From Streptomyces flaveolus (lineage in GTDB: Bacteria; Actinomycetota; Actinomycetes; Streptomycetales; Streptomycetaceae), in contig NZ_JNWV01000036.1 of assembly GCF_000716535.1 (NCBI RefSeq), positions 189,635 to 253,634 on the forward strand: 64,000 nt of DNA, written 5' to 3'. The position numbers and the translations under genes were made by a program. Numbering within the stretch: the first letter of the stretch is position 1; each line of letters starts with the position of its first letter. Shown here one piece after another: positions 1-9,075 of the stretch. The notes under the pieces were generated by a model. The model saw only the letters and a list, made by a program, of their open reading frames with translations, was not told the DNA's origin and did not search any database.

Positions 1-1498
1 AGAAGCTCCTTGCCCAATAGGCCGCGCAGGTTTGGTTCGCGAGCAGGTCGTAGAACGCGCGGTCGGCGTCGAGCTTCCTGTTCGGGTTCATCCAGTACCA
101 GAACTTCTTGTACCAGTTACCTATGACACCGTAGGCGTAGTCATGCCCGTCGCACGCGGTGCGGAAATCGTAGCCAAACGGCTTGTCCGGCGCGTTGGTG
201 CAGTGGTCGTGGGTGATGCCTATGATCCAGCGGTGGTTGGGAAGCTGCTTGCTCTGGGGATTATGCCAGCCGTAGTGAGCGACCTGCGTGGTGCAGTCGT
301 AGTACTGGTGCCAAATCCACCTCTGGGCCAGGTCGCAGTGCTTCGGGCTGGCAGCGTCCGAAAAAAGAGCAGGCGCATCAGGCTCATCGGTGGGCAGGGT
401 GATGGGCTCGCTCGAGCTGGGCGGTGGCGTGCCGACGGTCTGTACCGCATCTGGAGCGGCGGCGTCACCGACGTAGTTCAGGTCCCATTGATCAGCGGGG
501 GTGGCTACGGTGGCCAGCCGGTCGTTGGTGTCGTAGGTGTAGGTGTTCAGGTCGGTGCCCGCGGCCGGGTTGGTGACCTTGCGGAGCAGTCCGGAGCCGT
601 CGTAGGAGTAGCTGGCCACGGTCTGCACGGTCTGCCCGGAGGTGACGGTGATGTTCTTCACCTGGCCGGTCACGTCGCCGAGGGTTTCACCGGAAGCGGT
701 GGTTGCGGTGGCGTAGTTGACCTTGACGGACTGCGGTGTCTCGACCGACGCGGGGTCCTTGATGGTTGACACGCGGCCGACGCTGTCATAGGAGACCGTG
801 GACTGCCCGTACGTCTTGTTACCCACGCCCGTCACACGCCAGTTGTCGCCGCCGCCGCCGACCTGCTTGTACGTGTAGGTGGGCTTGAGGTCGGCCGCAG
901 CGATCGGGTTGCCCAGCGAGTCCACGGGGACGTCGTCGTCCACGACGGGCGTGGTCAGGTCGATGTTCAGCGTCTCCACGACGGTCGTCTTCAGATCACC
1001 GGCGAGATCGTCCCACTTGCTGGTCTCGACCAGCTTGGAACCGTCGGCGGACGTGTAGGTGTTGACGCTGCCGCCGTTGACGCCGTCGACGGAGTCGGTC
1101 AGGTTGTAGCGGAAGGACTCGTCGACGTCCAGATCCGTCGTCGTGATCCAGCCCGAGCCGAAAGTCAGCTTGCGGTTCAGCTGGCCGCCGAGGAACTCGG
1201 CATCCCAGCTCGGGCCGAACACACCGAGGTCCGACCGGTTGGTGGGGGCGTCCTGCGCCTGCGAGACGCCCTGGAGCTGACCGACGACCGAGTGGGAGCG
1301 GCCCACCAGGCCCGCCGATGTGTCGGTCTCGTTGATCTGGAAGCTGTCGCTCGCGGACTGATATGTGCCGGGTCCTATTGGCTGGACCGTGCCTTCGGCA
1401 AGGGGCTGGTCGGGCACCTCGGTGGCTGAGGCGGGCTGCAGTGGTGCCAGCAATGTCAGCCCCAATGCGGCCACGACAGGAAGTGCGATTCTGCGCAC
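1..1498 (-). CDS. Secreted YD-repeat-like protein with C-terminal prokaryotic phospholipase A2 domain (3' end outside window)
   Basis: Starts at a GTG (1498) preceded by GAGAGGGAGAC and stays open for 499 codons to the window edge. Residues 1-25 form a Sec-type signal peptide (MRRIALPVVAALG, ending ASA). The middle is a secreted Rhs/YD-like segment with tyrosine-aspartate strings such as SYSYDGSG and TYTYDTNDR around residues 330-370. The C-terminal part matches the prokaryotic (group XIV-like) phospholipase A2 fold: Cys433, a calcium-loop-like NAPDKPFGYDF, then Cys449 and the catalytic pair His452-Asp453 in ACDGHDYAYG, followed by an ADRAFYDLL helix. Phospholipase A2 hydrolyses the sn-2 ester of phospholipids. 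The fusion to a YD-type carrier suggests a secreted or toxin-like lipase; that role is inference. The stop codon and any immunity gene would lie left of the window. Confidence 0.85.
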   Translation of the reverse strand, partial: MRRIALPVVAALGLTLLAPLQPASATEVPDQPLAEGTVQPIGPGTYQSASDSFQINETDTSAGLVGRSHSVVGQLQGVSQAQDAPTNRSDLGVFGPSWDAEFLGGQLNRKLTFGSGWITTTDLDVDESFRYNLTDSVDGVNGGSVNTYTSADGSKLVETSKWDDLAGDLKTTVVETLNIDLTTPVVDDDVPVDSLGNPIAAADLKPTYTYKQVGGGGDNWRVTGVGNKTYGQSTVSYDSVGRVSTIKDPASVETPQSVKVNYATATTASGETLGDVTGQVKNITVTSGQTVQTVASYSYDGSGLLRKVTNPAAGTDLNTYTYDTNDRLATVATPADQWDLNYVGDAAAPDAVQTVGTPPPSSSEPITLPTDEPDAPALFSDAASPKHCDLAQRWIWHQYYDCTTQVAHYGWHNPQSKQLPNHRWIIGITHDHCTNAPDKPFGYDFRTACDGHDYAYGVIGNWYKKFWYWMNPNRKLDADRAFYDLLANQTCAAYWARSF

Positions 1499-1809
1499 CG
1501 TCTCCCTCTCGGTTCAAGTCGACCTGCGATGGTTACAGGTCTGGATGTGGATGTTCTGTCTTGCGTGGTCATCTCACAGCCCGGGTGTACGGCTGTGCTG
1601 TCCTTGGGTGCTTGCCAACGGTGAAGGCGTACTCGCTGTTGCGCTTGCGGACGCATGGCTTCAGCCGCCGGTGTTGCCCCTTGGTCAAGAGGTCGGCCAG
1701 GGCGGCACGACCGATCGCGCCGACGTGCGGCTAACGAGGGACTTGGCCTCTTCTTTCAGATGACTGTGCGCAACAGCGACGAAGGTCTCAGACGCCGTTG
1801 CGATGAGCA
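1499..1809. other. Intergenic stretch upstream of the phospholipase gene
   Basis: I see no convincing coding region on either strand. The part nearest 1500-1560 should hold the promoter of the minus-strand phospholipase gene. Confidence 0.4.
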
Positions 1810-2211
1810 TCAGTCATATTGCTTAGACCGTGTCCTATATGGTGAGGCGGACGAGACGCTCGTAAACAGCAGATGTCTGCGCACGCCGATGCGCTTGCCC
1901 CAAAGCCCGTCGCCGCAAATGAGGAGGGTGGGCATCAGATACAGACGCCGGTCGTTCAGCGCCCGCCAGCGGTCGGTTGCACGGAGGAGGAAGACGGCGA
2001 CCTGACAGTTCTCCGTGCGTCGGTGCCGAAGTACTGCCGCTGCACCCCGGCCGACCGCGTCCCCTGCTTCGAAACGTGTGTCGTCCACGACCAGGACGGC
2101 GTCGGGATCGCCGGGATCGCCGAGCACCTCATCGGCGTCCCACTCGACCCGGTTCAGCATCCGTGGCAAGGCCGGGCTGCCTGGTCGGTAACCAGCTGAG
2201 GGAGCCGGCAT
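1810..2211 (-). pseudogene. IS701-type transposase fragment
   Basis: The translation contains VLVVDDTRFEAGDAVGRG and, after a short gap, RTENCQVAVFLL and DRRLYL. These correspond to the first catalytic Asp region and the following core of IS701-family DDE transposases, where the usual order is VDDTGF, the RIEN-QVGVFL block and DRELYLP. Both ends of a roughly 400-residue enzyme are missing and no terminal repeats were found, so this is a dead remnant. Confidence 0.7.
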
Positions 2212-2455
2212 CCGGCACGTTCATCCGTACCCGCCTGGGCAGGTCCGCGCGTCGGCCGGCACAGGGCGGCCACATCGCGCGGGTCCGCCTCCGTGGAGCA
2301 GTCAGCCGCGGGCCGGGTCCCGCACCGCCCGTCGGCTACAAACCACAGGCCAGTTGGATGTCCGGTGCGGGCCGATCACGCCAAGGGAAGCTGACCAAGC
2401 GGCCGACCGCGGTCGGCCTCCGTGGGGTGTTGATGCCTCCGATACTGGCCCCTGA

Positions 2456-2916
2456 TCAACGGCCGAGCAGCACCACCTGAGCACTCGGCCCCGAGTGCGC
2501 CACCCGACCGGACCGCGCCACCGTGCCCACCCGGTCGTCGAGGGGAACGCTGAGATGCGCGGCGCAGGCGGCGGAAGAGACGAGGGAGTACTCCAGGACT
2601 CCCGGGCGGGCCGGCACACCTCCCTCGCCGGCCGGCCCGCCCAGGCCCGGATCAGTCGTCCGGCAGGGCTGTCCGTACGCGTTGAACATGGCCCGGCCCG
2701 GCGCCGCCGGCGACCAGCCGCTGGGGAAGGGCCTCCCCGGCGCACACGATCGTCTCCAGGTACGGCAGTTCCGCTCCGGCACCATCGCGAGAACGCTCGG
2801 GGCAGGGTGACGTGGGTGATCCGGGCCTCGGCGAGGAAATCGCCCAGGCCGGGCCCGTACAGGACGTCACGGCGCGGAAACAGCTCCAGGGGGGCGCGCC
2901 CGTCCACGACAGTCAC
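2456..2916 (-). pseudogene. NRPS adenylation-domain remnant (frameshifted)
   Basis: Three minus-strand frames carry successive pieces of one adenylation domain. First DFLAEARITHVTLP, then LPYLETIVCAGEALPQRLV, which matches the core before motif A5. A different frame then has AMFNAYGQ, corresponding to the A5 NxYGPTE motif, followed by a segment resembling the region after A5. At least two frameshifts separate them, and there is no condensation or carrier domain. The piece is too short to predict a substrate and cannot make a functional enzyme. Confidence 0.65.
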
Positions 2917-3196
2917 GTCAGCCGGGAACGCCCCGCCACGGCCTTTCGTCGAACGGGGTCCGGCGTAACCCGCTGCTGCGGCACAGCGGCCCGGGAGGAG
3001 TCAGCACGTTGTCTTTTCGGAAGGGGACACGAGTCCGGCACACACGCGATCGGCGGCCCAGGAACACTCGAAACACTTCCGTTGTCGCTGCCGAGACCAC
3101 AAGCGTGACTCGTGGTGTGGGCTGCATCACAACGCTCGGCTTTCCCGTTCCTACGTCCCATCCGTAATCTGTCAGGCGAGCAACTGGGCGGGAGAC

Positions 3197-4942
3197 GTGG
3201 ACTATTCACAGAGTGCGGGCGTTGGTCTGGTACTTGCCGGGCGCTACCGGCTGATTGAGCCCATCGGCAGCGGCGGGATGGGCAGGGTGTGGCGCGCGCA
3301 CGACGAAGTGCTGCACCGGACCGTCGCGGTGAAAGAGCTGACCCTGGGCGGTTACGTCTCCGAGGCCGACCGGACCATGCTGCACCAGCGGACCCAGACA
3401 GAGGCCAGGGCCGCGGCCCGGATCACGCATCCCGGGGTCGTCACCGTCCACGACGTCCTCTACCACGACGACCGCCCTTGGATCGTCATGCAGTACGTCG
3501 ACGGTCCGTCCCTCGCCGACGCGGCCAGGGAAACCGGCCTGATCGACGGTCGGGAGGCGGCCAGGATCGGGCTGCGGGTATTGGCCGCGCTGCGGGCCGC
3601 GCATGCCGCCGGGGTGCTCCACCGCGACGTCAAGCCCGGAAACGTCCTCCTCGCGCGCGACGGCAACATCCTCCTCAGCGACTTCGGCATTGCCGCCATC
3701 GAAGGAGACTCCACGATCACCAGGACCGGTGAAATCGTCGGGTCCCTGGACTACATGGCGCCCGAACGGCTACGAGGCAGCGAGCCGGATCCCGCGGCCG
3801 ACCTCTGGTCCCTGGGCGCGACGCTCTACACGGCGGTGCAGGGGTACTCACCCTTCCGCCGCAACTCGCCGATCGCCACCATGCAGGCTGTCGTCACCGA
3901 GGAGCCGCCCCATCCCGACCGGGCGGGCCCGCTCGCACCGGTGATCGCGGCACTGCTTTCCAAGGACCCGGCGTCGCGGCCGGGCGCAGCGGAGGCGGAA
4001 CGGCTGCTGCGCGACGTACTTGAGGGCCGGGAGGTCGACGCGACCCAGGCAGGCGTACCGACACAGGGCGCGGCGAACGGCTACGGGCTGTCCGGCACGG
4101 GGCAGTTGCCTCCTGTCGACTCGTCAGGGTCGACTGGGCGGACGTACGCGCCGGCGTACGCCACCGGGCCTGCGCACACGAAGGGGCCCCGGAACGCCAC
4201 TGGTCCCACGCGAGCCACCGAGTCCACGCACGCCGCCGGGTCCGTGGCGCCGCGGGGCCGCGTCCGTGGCGGTCGACGCACCATGCTGGTCGCGCTGCTT
4301 GTCGCGGTGGGTGTCGGGGCCACGGCGGTCTTCGCCGGACTGCAGTACGCCAACGGGAGCGACGAGGGGGCGAGTGGAGTCAGGACGACCGGCCTCACGC
4401 CGCAGAGTCCCGGCACACAGAACGACAGATCGACGGTTCGGCGGGCGCCGACCGACCGTGCCTCGGACGCCAGGTCGGTCCCCGCCGGTTGGGAACGCAT
4501 CAACGCCCCGGAGGGCAGCCTCTGGGTCCCCAAGGGCTGGACTCGTCAGACGGACAGCGACCAGATCGAGTACAGCCCGGACGGCGGCAACCACCTCCTC
4601 CGCATCAGCGTCGACTCCACGCCCGACTACCCCACCCCCCGCGCGCACCTGCTGCATCTGGAAAAGCTGTATCGGACCCTCGACGGCTACCAGCAGATCC
4701 GGTTCGGCACCAACAACTTCCGTGACGAGGCGAACGCCGTGCTATGGGAGTTCACCTGGATCCAGAAGCCGGAGGAGGGCCCTGCGGGACCACGCCGAAT
4801 CATCGACCAGGTCTATGACTCGGACGACGGCGGCATCGAGTACGGGATCCTCATGGAGGGCCCCGCGGATGACTGGTCTCAGACGCAGAAGCAGTTCGAC
4901 ACCGTCCTGCGCGGCTGGCAACCCGCGAGCCACCAAGGCTGA
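3197..4942 (+). CDS. Membrane-anchored Ser/Thr protein kinase (PknB-type)
   Basis: 581 residues from a GTG preceded by GGGCGGGAG. The N-terminal kinase domain (about 15-275) has the glycine loop GSGGMGRVW (24-32), the ATP-binding Lys46 (AVKEL), the catalytic loop HRDVKPGN (142-149, Asp144), the DFG triad (162-164) and an APE-like MAPERL. A Pro/Thr/Gly-rich juxtamembrane linker follows. A single transmembrane helix starts near residue 363 (MLVALLVAVGVGATAVFAG). The C-terminal part of about 195 residues would be extracellular. It carries no PASTA repeats but has a compact domain beginning GWERINAPEGSLWVP. Ligand and targets cannot be told. The gene is monocistronic. Confidence 0.95.
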   Translation: MDYSQSAGVGLVLAGRYRLIEPIGSGGMGRVWRAHDEVLHRTVAVKELTLGGYVSEADRTMLHQRTQTEARAAARITHPGVVTVHDVLYHDDRPWIVMQYVDGPSLADAARETGLIDGREAARIGLRVLAALRAAHAAGVLHRDVKPGNVLLARDGNILLSDFGIAAIEGDSTITRTGEIVGSLDYMAPERLRGSEPDPAADLWSLGATLYTAVQGYSPFRRNSPIATMQAVVTEEPPHPDRAGPLAPVIAALLSKDPASRPGAAEAERLLRDVLEGREVDATQAGVPTQGAANGYGLSGTGQLPPVDSSGSTGRTYAPAYATGPAHTKGPRNATGPTRATESTHAAGSVAPRGRVRGGRRTMLVALLVAVGVGATAVFAGLQYANGSDEGASGVRTTGLTPQSPGTQNDRSTVRRAPTDRASDARSVPAGWERINAPEGSLWVPKGWTRQTDSDQIEYSPDGGNHLLRISVDSTPDYPTPRAHLLHLEKLYRTLDGYQQIRFGTNNFRDEANAVLWEFTWIQKPEEGPAGPRRIIDQVYDSDDGGIEYGILMEGPADDWSQTQKQFDTVLRGWQPASHQG

Positions 4943-5009
4943 GGACGCGACCGTCACGGCTCTGACTCCGGTGGGCTGGCCAGCGTCAGGAACCCCGAGC
5001 CGAGGTGGG

Positions 5010-5084
5010 TGGCGGGGGCGGGATGTGAACCACGCGACCTCTGGGTTATGAGCCCGGCGAGCTACCGAGCTGCTCCACCCCGCG
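5010..5084 (-). tRNA. tRNA-Met(CAT), initiator-like, with a bulged T-stem
   Basis: Read on the minus strand the gene begins CGCGGGGTGGAGCAGCTCGG and has the anticodon stem-loop GGGCTCATAACCC, anticodon CAT. Position 1 is C opposite a non-pairing 3' base, as in initiator tRNAs. The T-arm reads GCGTGG-TTCACAT-CCCGC, so one extra T must bulge out of the T-stem for it to pair, giving 75 nt. No CCA is encoded. The oddity leaves open whether this is a working tRNA or a decayed or recombined copy. Confidence 0.8.
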
Positions 5085-5087
5085 TCG

Positions 5088-5176
5088 GTGTCTTCAGCGT
5101 ACGGGACGCCAACCTCCAGAGCGCGCGGCGTGGCCGCGGTGGGTCCGGCGACCGTGCCGGTGGTGGGGACGGTCAT
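5088..5176 (-). pseudogene. 5' end of a peptide ABC transporter ATPase (DppF/OppF-like), truncated
   Basis: An ATG at 5176 overlaps the stop of the upstream ATPase fragment in the classic ATGA arrangement of dpp/opp operons. The start reads MTVPTTGTVAGPTAATPRA and then loses similarity after LEV, immediately before the tRNA 5' end at 5084. Only about 25 residues remain, and the Walker motifs are absent. Confidence 0.55.
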
Positions 5177-5530
5177 GAGCGGGCTCCTTCCGCGGACGGT
5201 TCGGGCACGTCCGGGGCCGGGGAGACGTTCGGGAAGCCGGGCAGCACCCCCAGGCACGCCGACTGTCGCCCCGGGGCCGGCCGGCCACAGCTGGACAGGG
5301 GTGCTGCCGCAGACGTCGTGCACGTCGGGGCAGCGGGCCGCGAAGGGGCGGCCACGGCCGAGCGCGGCCGGGTCGGGAGGGTCGCCGGGCAGCCCGGCCG
5401 GCGCCATGCGGGAGGCAGGGTCGCCGATGGTGGGGAAGGCGCGTGAGAGCGCTCGGGTGTACGGGTACCCGGGGTCGTCCAGGAGCTTCCGGGAGGGCCC
5501 GGACTCCACCAGCTCGCCGGCGTACATCAC
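5173..5530 (-). pseudogene. C-terminal fragment of a peptide ABC transporter ATPase (DppD/OppD-like), frameshifted
   Basis: AVMYAGELVESGP, DPGYPYTRALSRAFP and then RPFAARCPDVHDVC are the H-loop-distal region and the oligopeptide-transporter C-terminal (oligo_HPY) domain with its Cys pair. The final part (GRQSACLGVLPG to the stop at 5173) is in another frame, so a frameshift lies near 5290. The nucleotide-binding half of the protein is missing upstream. With the next gene it represents an operon lost by deletion next to the tRNA. Confidence 0.7.
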
Positions 5531-5981
5531 CGCCTTCTCCGAGGTGCGGGGGAGCGACGGAGCGTACAGGCGCACAATGAGCGCCGTCCTGGTCTGTTCG
5601 CCCATGACTCCACCGTCCTGCGCGCCGGCGGGCCGGACCAGGGCATGCGGAAGTACGGCCGCGAGCCCGACCTCACAGCCTCACAGCTCACCGCCTCAAC
5701 CGGGGAAAACGGCCTGCGCGGCGCACAGTTGGAGCTGGGGCAGCGTGACGCCGGGCCCCCTGGCAGTCCTACCGCTGACAGGCCAATCGGTAAGACTTAC
5801 GGGTCCGAGCCAATGGCTGAGGATGCGACCGCCCTGGCAATCCCTGTCATACGACTGATGCCCTGGAGCGGCAGCTCGAGGCACCGTACGAGGGCCGCTT
5901 CAGCTCGCTCGGCTTCGGCACGGCCTGTAGCCCGCGAACTAACTGGTGACCTCCCCTTTCGTCGTCCTTCTTGGAGCCAAC
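5531..5981. other. No recognisable gene; upstream region of the dehydrogenase
   Basis: Nothing here reads as a known protein. The last 100 bases contain the leader of the plus-strand dehydrogenase, with TTGGAGCC just before its ATG. Confidence 0.4.
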
Positions 5982-6731
5982 ATGCGTGCTGCAGTAGCCA
6001 CAGGGCCCAACGCCCCCCTGGCCCTCGACGACCGGGACGTGCCCGAGCCCGGCGCCGGTGAGGTACTCGTCAAGGTCACGGCGTGCGGTGTCTGCTTCTC
6101 GGACCTGAACCTGCTGCAGGGTCACTACCCGTTCGCCCGGTTCCCCGTCGTCCCCGGCCATGAGATCACCGGAGTGGTCACCGCCGTGGGTGAGGGCGTC
6201 ACCTGGCCCGAGGTCGGCACCGCGGTGGGTGCCCAGTTCCTGTACGACTCCTGCGGCCACTGCGACTACTGCGTGCGCGGCGACCACGTCGCCGTCATCG
6301 GCCGCTCGGCGCACGGTGCGGAGCAGGCCAAGAACATGGGCGCCGAGCTGTACGTCGCCACCTCCGAAACCGATCCGGCGGCAGCCCTCAAGGCCTGGGA
6401 CGGGGGCGCCGATCTGATCCTCAACGCGGCTCCCTCGACCGACGCGGCCGCGGCCGCCCTGGGCGGGCTCGCTCCCGACGGCACCCTGCTGCTGTGCGGC
6501 TACGGTCCGGAACCCCTCGTGCTGCCGACCCAGCCCATGGTCCTCAACCGCCTGCACGTCGCGGCCAACCCGTCCGGCTCCCCGCACGACCTGCGCGACA
6601 CCCTCGCCTTCTCCGCCGCCCACGACATCCTGCCCGACATCACACCGATCACGCTGGACGACGCCCCCGCCACCCTCGACGCGATGGCCGCCGGCACCGC
6701 CCACGGCCGCCGCGTCATCACGTTCTCCTGA
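5982..6731 (+). CDS. Zinc-type alcohol dehydrogenase with an internal deletion
   Basis: Begins at ATG 5982 after a GGAG site; 249 residues against about 340 for the family. The N-terminal GroES-like domain is present: TACGVCFSDLNLLQGHYP holds the catalytic Cys, PVVPGHEITGVV the Glu/His ligand region, and CGHCDYC the structural zinc site. It jumps directly from CVRGD to HVAVIG and AEQAKNMGAE. This loses roughly 80-90 residues covering the fourth structural Cys, the third catalytic ligand and the start of the Rossmann fold. The C-terminal half continues normally in frame. It probably forms a two-gene unit with the SDR 34 bp downstream. Activity is doubtful. Confidence 0.75.
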   Translation: MRAAVATGPNAPLALDDRDVPEPGAGEVLVKVTACGVCFSDLNLLQGHYPFARFPVVPGHEITGVVTAVGEGVTWPEVGTAVGAQFLYDSCGHCDYCVRGDHVAVIGRSAHGAEQAKNMGAELYVATSETDPAAALKAWDGGADLILNAAPSTDAAAAALGGLAPDGTLLLCGYGPEPLVLPTQPMVLNRLHVAANPSGSPHDLRDTLAFSAAHDILPDITPITLDDAPATLDAMAAGTAHGRRVITFS

Positions 6732-6765
6732 CCCACCTGTCGGCCTTCTCCTAGTGAAGGAACAC

Positions 6766-7665
6766 ATGATGTCCTACGTCATCCTCGTCAGCGGCGCGTC
6801 CAGTGGCTTCGGCGCGCTGACCGTGCGGGCCCTCGCCGATGCCGGGCACATTGTCTACGCCGGGATACGGCAGACCACCGGGCGCAACGCGCCGGCCGTC
6901 GCCGAGGCGCGCGCCTACAGCGAGGCACACTCGGTGCGACTGCACACGGTGGAGCTCGATGTCTCCAACCAGTCGTCCGTCGACGACGCCGTGGCCGCCG
7001 TCAGCGCAGAGGAAGGCCGCATCGACGTCGTCGTCCACAACGCCGGCCACATGGTGCTCGGCCCGGCCGAGGCATTCACCCCGGAGCAGATCGCCCAGAT
7101 CTACGACACCAACGTGGTCGCCACGCAGCGGCTCAACCGCGCCGTCCTGCCACAGATGCGCGACCGGCGCGACGGCCTGCTGGTGTGGGTGGGCTCCTCC
7201 AGCACATACGGCGGTACGCCCCCTTACCTGGCCCCCTACTTCGGGGCCAAGGCCGCGATGGACCAACTGGCCAAGAGCTACGCGGTCGAACTGTCCCGTT
7301 TCGGCATCGACACCGCCATCGTCGTCCCCGGCTCCTTCACCTCCGGCACCAACCACTTCGCCCACGCCATGCACCCCCAGGACACCGACACAGCCGCCGC
7401 CTACGAGCCGCTGTACGGTGGCCTGATGGACGAGGTCGGCAAGCGGCTGGCCGCGTTGGCGCCCGCGAACGCCGACGTCAACGAGGTCGCCCGCGCCATC
7501 GTCACCATCGTGGACACGCCGAAGGGCCGACGCCCCTTCCGCACCACGATCGACCCCGCCAACGACGGCTCCCAGGAGGTCAGCGACGTCGCCGACCGCG
7601 TCCGCGCCGATTTCTACGACCGGATCGGCCTCACCGACCTGCTGTCCCTCCGGACCGACAGCTGA
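6766..7665 (+). CDS. Short-chain dehydrogenase/reductase
   Basis: 299 residues from the ATG at 6766, which follows GAAGGA. Cofactor motif SGASSGFG near the N-terminus, NAG in VVHNAGH, catalytic Ser in GSSSTYGG and the YxxxK pair in YFGAK. The length near 300 and the extended C-terminal part with an active-site loop match SDR members acting on small carbonyl or alcohol substrates. Substrate is unknown. It follows the shortened alcohol dehydrogenase, and a hairpin terminator lies just after the stop. Confidence 0.9.
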   Translation: MMSYVILVSGASSGFGALTVRALADAGHIVYAGIRQTTGRNAPAVAEARAYSEAHSVRLHTVELDVSNQSSVDDAVAAVSAEEGRIDVVVHNAGHMVLGPAEAFTPEQIAQIYDTNVVATQRLNRAVLPQMRDRRDGLLVWVGSSSTYGGTPPYLAPYFGAKAAMDQLAKSYAVELSRFGIDTAIVVPGSFTSGTNHFAHAMHPQDTDTAAAYEPLYGGLMDEVGKRLAALAPANADVNEVARAIVTIVDTPKGRRPFRTTIDPANDGSQEVSDVADRVRADFYDRIGLTDLLSLRTDS

Positions 7666-7678
7666 TCTGCCTGCGCGT

Positions 7679-7719
7679 GCGGCCCAGGCCTCGGTCCTGC
7701 CACTGGGGGCCTGGGCCGC
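7679..7719 (+). terminator. Hairpin terminator after the SDR gene
   Basis: Perfect 12-bp arms GCGGCCCAGGCC and GGCCTGGGCCGC with a 17-nt loop, 13 bases after the stop codon. There is no T-run, which is usual in Streptomyces. Confidence 0.75.
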
Positions 7720-7959
7720 ATGGGAGGGCGGCGGCGCCGATGCAGGTGCGGCTGCTGGACGACTCGATCGTCAACAAGGCGTGAAAAGCTGTTGTCTTTC
7801 CGATCTTGTGAGATGTGCTTCGAACGGAAGTCTCGATCGGGTGGTCGCGAAGCGCAGGACGCATACGAGTGGGGCTTCCTGAACAGCTCGTTGTTGTCCA
7901 ATCACCGAACAGCAACAGGAGGCCCCTGGGGTCGCAGTCTTCCGTGCCTGGCAGTCCAC

Positions 7960-8610
7960 GTCCGTCGCCTTGAACGAGGCGTACTGCCACCGGGCGATAG
8001 TGGATGCGATCGACTATCTCGTGGACAACGAAAGCAAGTGGCGGGCGATGCCCGCCGACTTCCTGCTGTGCGACCGGGTGTACGCGTTCTTCGGCCGCTG
8101 GCGCGAGAACGCGCTGGTCAGGGAGTTCCACGACCGGCTGCGCGCGCGGATGTGGGAGAGGCTGGGCCGGGATGCCGAGCCCACGGCCGGGGTGATCGAC
8201 TCGCCGTCGGTCAAGGCGGACGCGGTTGTCGGCACGGACAGCAACGGTTACGACAGGGGCAAGCAGATCAACGGGCGCAAGCGGCACGTCGTGGTCGACT
8301 CCCTGGACCTGCTGCTGGGCGGGATGGTCACCAGCGCCGATGTCCGCGCGCACCGCCGCGCCACCACGGGCTGGAGCTGGTGAGGGCCGACGGTGGCTAC
8401 ACCGGCAGCCTCGTCGAGCACTGACTGGCCACTTTCGCGCTGGTCCTGCGATCGTCACACGCAGGGTGCTGCCCAAGCGGTGGATCATCGAGCAGCTCTT
8501 CGCCCACCTGATGCGCAGCCGCCGCCTGGTCCGCGACGTCGAACGGCGCACGGCCACCGCCGAGGCGATGATCTACTGGTCGAGGACCATGATCATGACC
8601 CGGCGCCACC
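7960..8610 (+). pseudogene. IS5-family transposase remnant
   Basis: The first frame reads YCHRAIVDAIDYLV, then DSPSVKADA (first catalytic Asp) and [10 protein letters not shown] (second Asp). It stops after a deletion near 8383. The last catalytic region continues in other frames: [20 protein letters not shown] followed by [14 protein letters not shown]. The middle segment with [14 protein letters not shown] is followed by a stop. At least two frameshifts and one deletion make it inactive. Confidence 0.75.
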
Positions 8611-9075
8611 TCCACCCGCGCCGGCACCACGTCCATGCCGAAGCCGGCGACCATCACCTGGCAGGTCGCCGGCCCCTGCCCGAGCCGGGCCCGGTCGGCC
8701 GCCAACCGGCCCCGCCTCGGGCGGGCTCCGCACGGTCGATGTGGGCAGGACTCGACGTCACGAGGCCGGCCAGGACCTGCTGGGCCCGCTTCACATTGAG
8801 CGCGCGAACGACAGGACCTCGAACACCACCTGCGTGAGGCGGTCGACGGACGCGATGATCGGCTCCCCGGCCTTTCCGACCGTCTCCAGCGGAATACCGA
8901 AGTGAAACGGCCCACAGAGCAAGAGGTCCACGACAAAATTACCCCGGATAGGCAACGCCAAAGGGCTGACGGCCTCGGCAGGGCCGCTCACACGGCGCCG
9001 ACCGGTGCCATGGCACCGCCACAGGCCTGAGCGTCCCCGAGGTTTCCTCCTGCGTCAGGTGCGGAGCGTGGCGTG
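8611..9075. other. Unassigned stretch downstream of the IS5 remnant
   Basis: A minus-strand GTG reading frame of 66 codons (8991 to 8791) contains FVVDLLLCGPFHFGIPLET and could be a small gene or a fragment. I do not recognise it and see no ribosome binding site. Nothing else supports coding. Confidence 0.25.
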
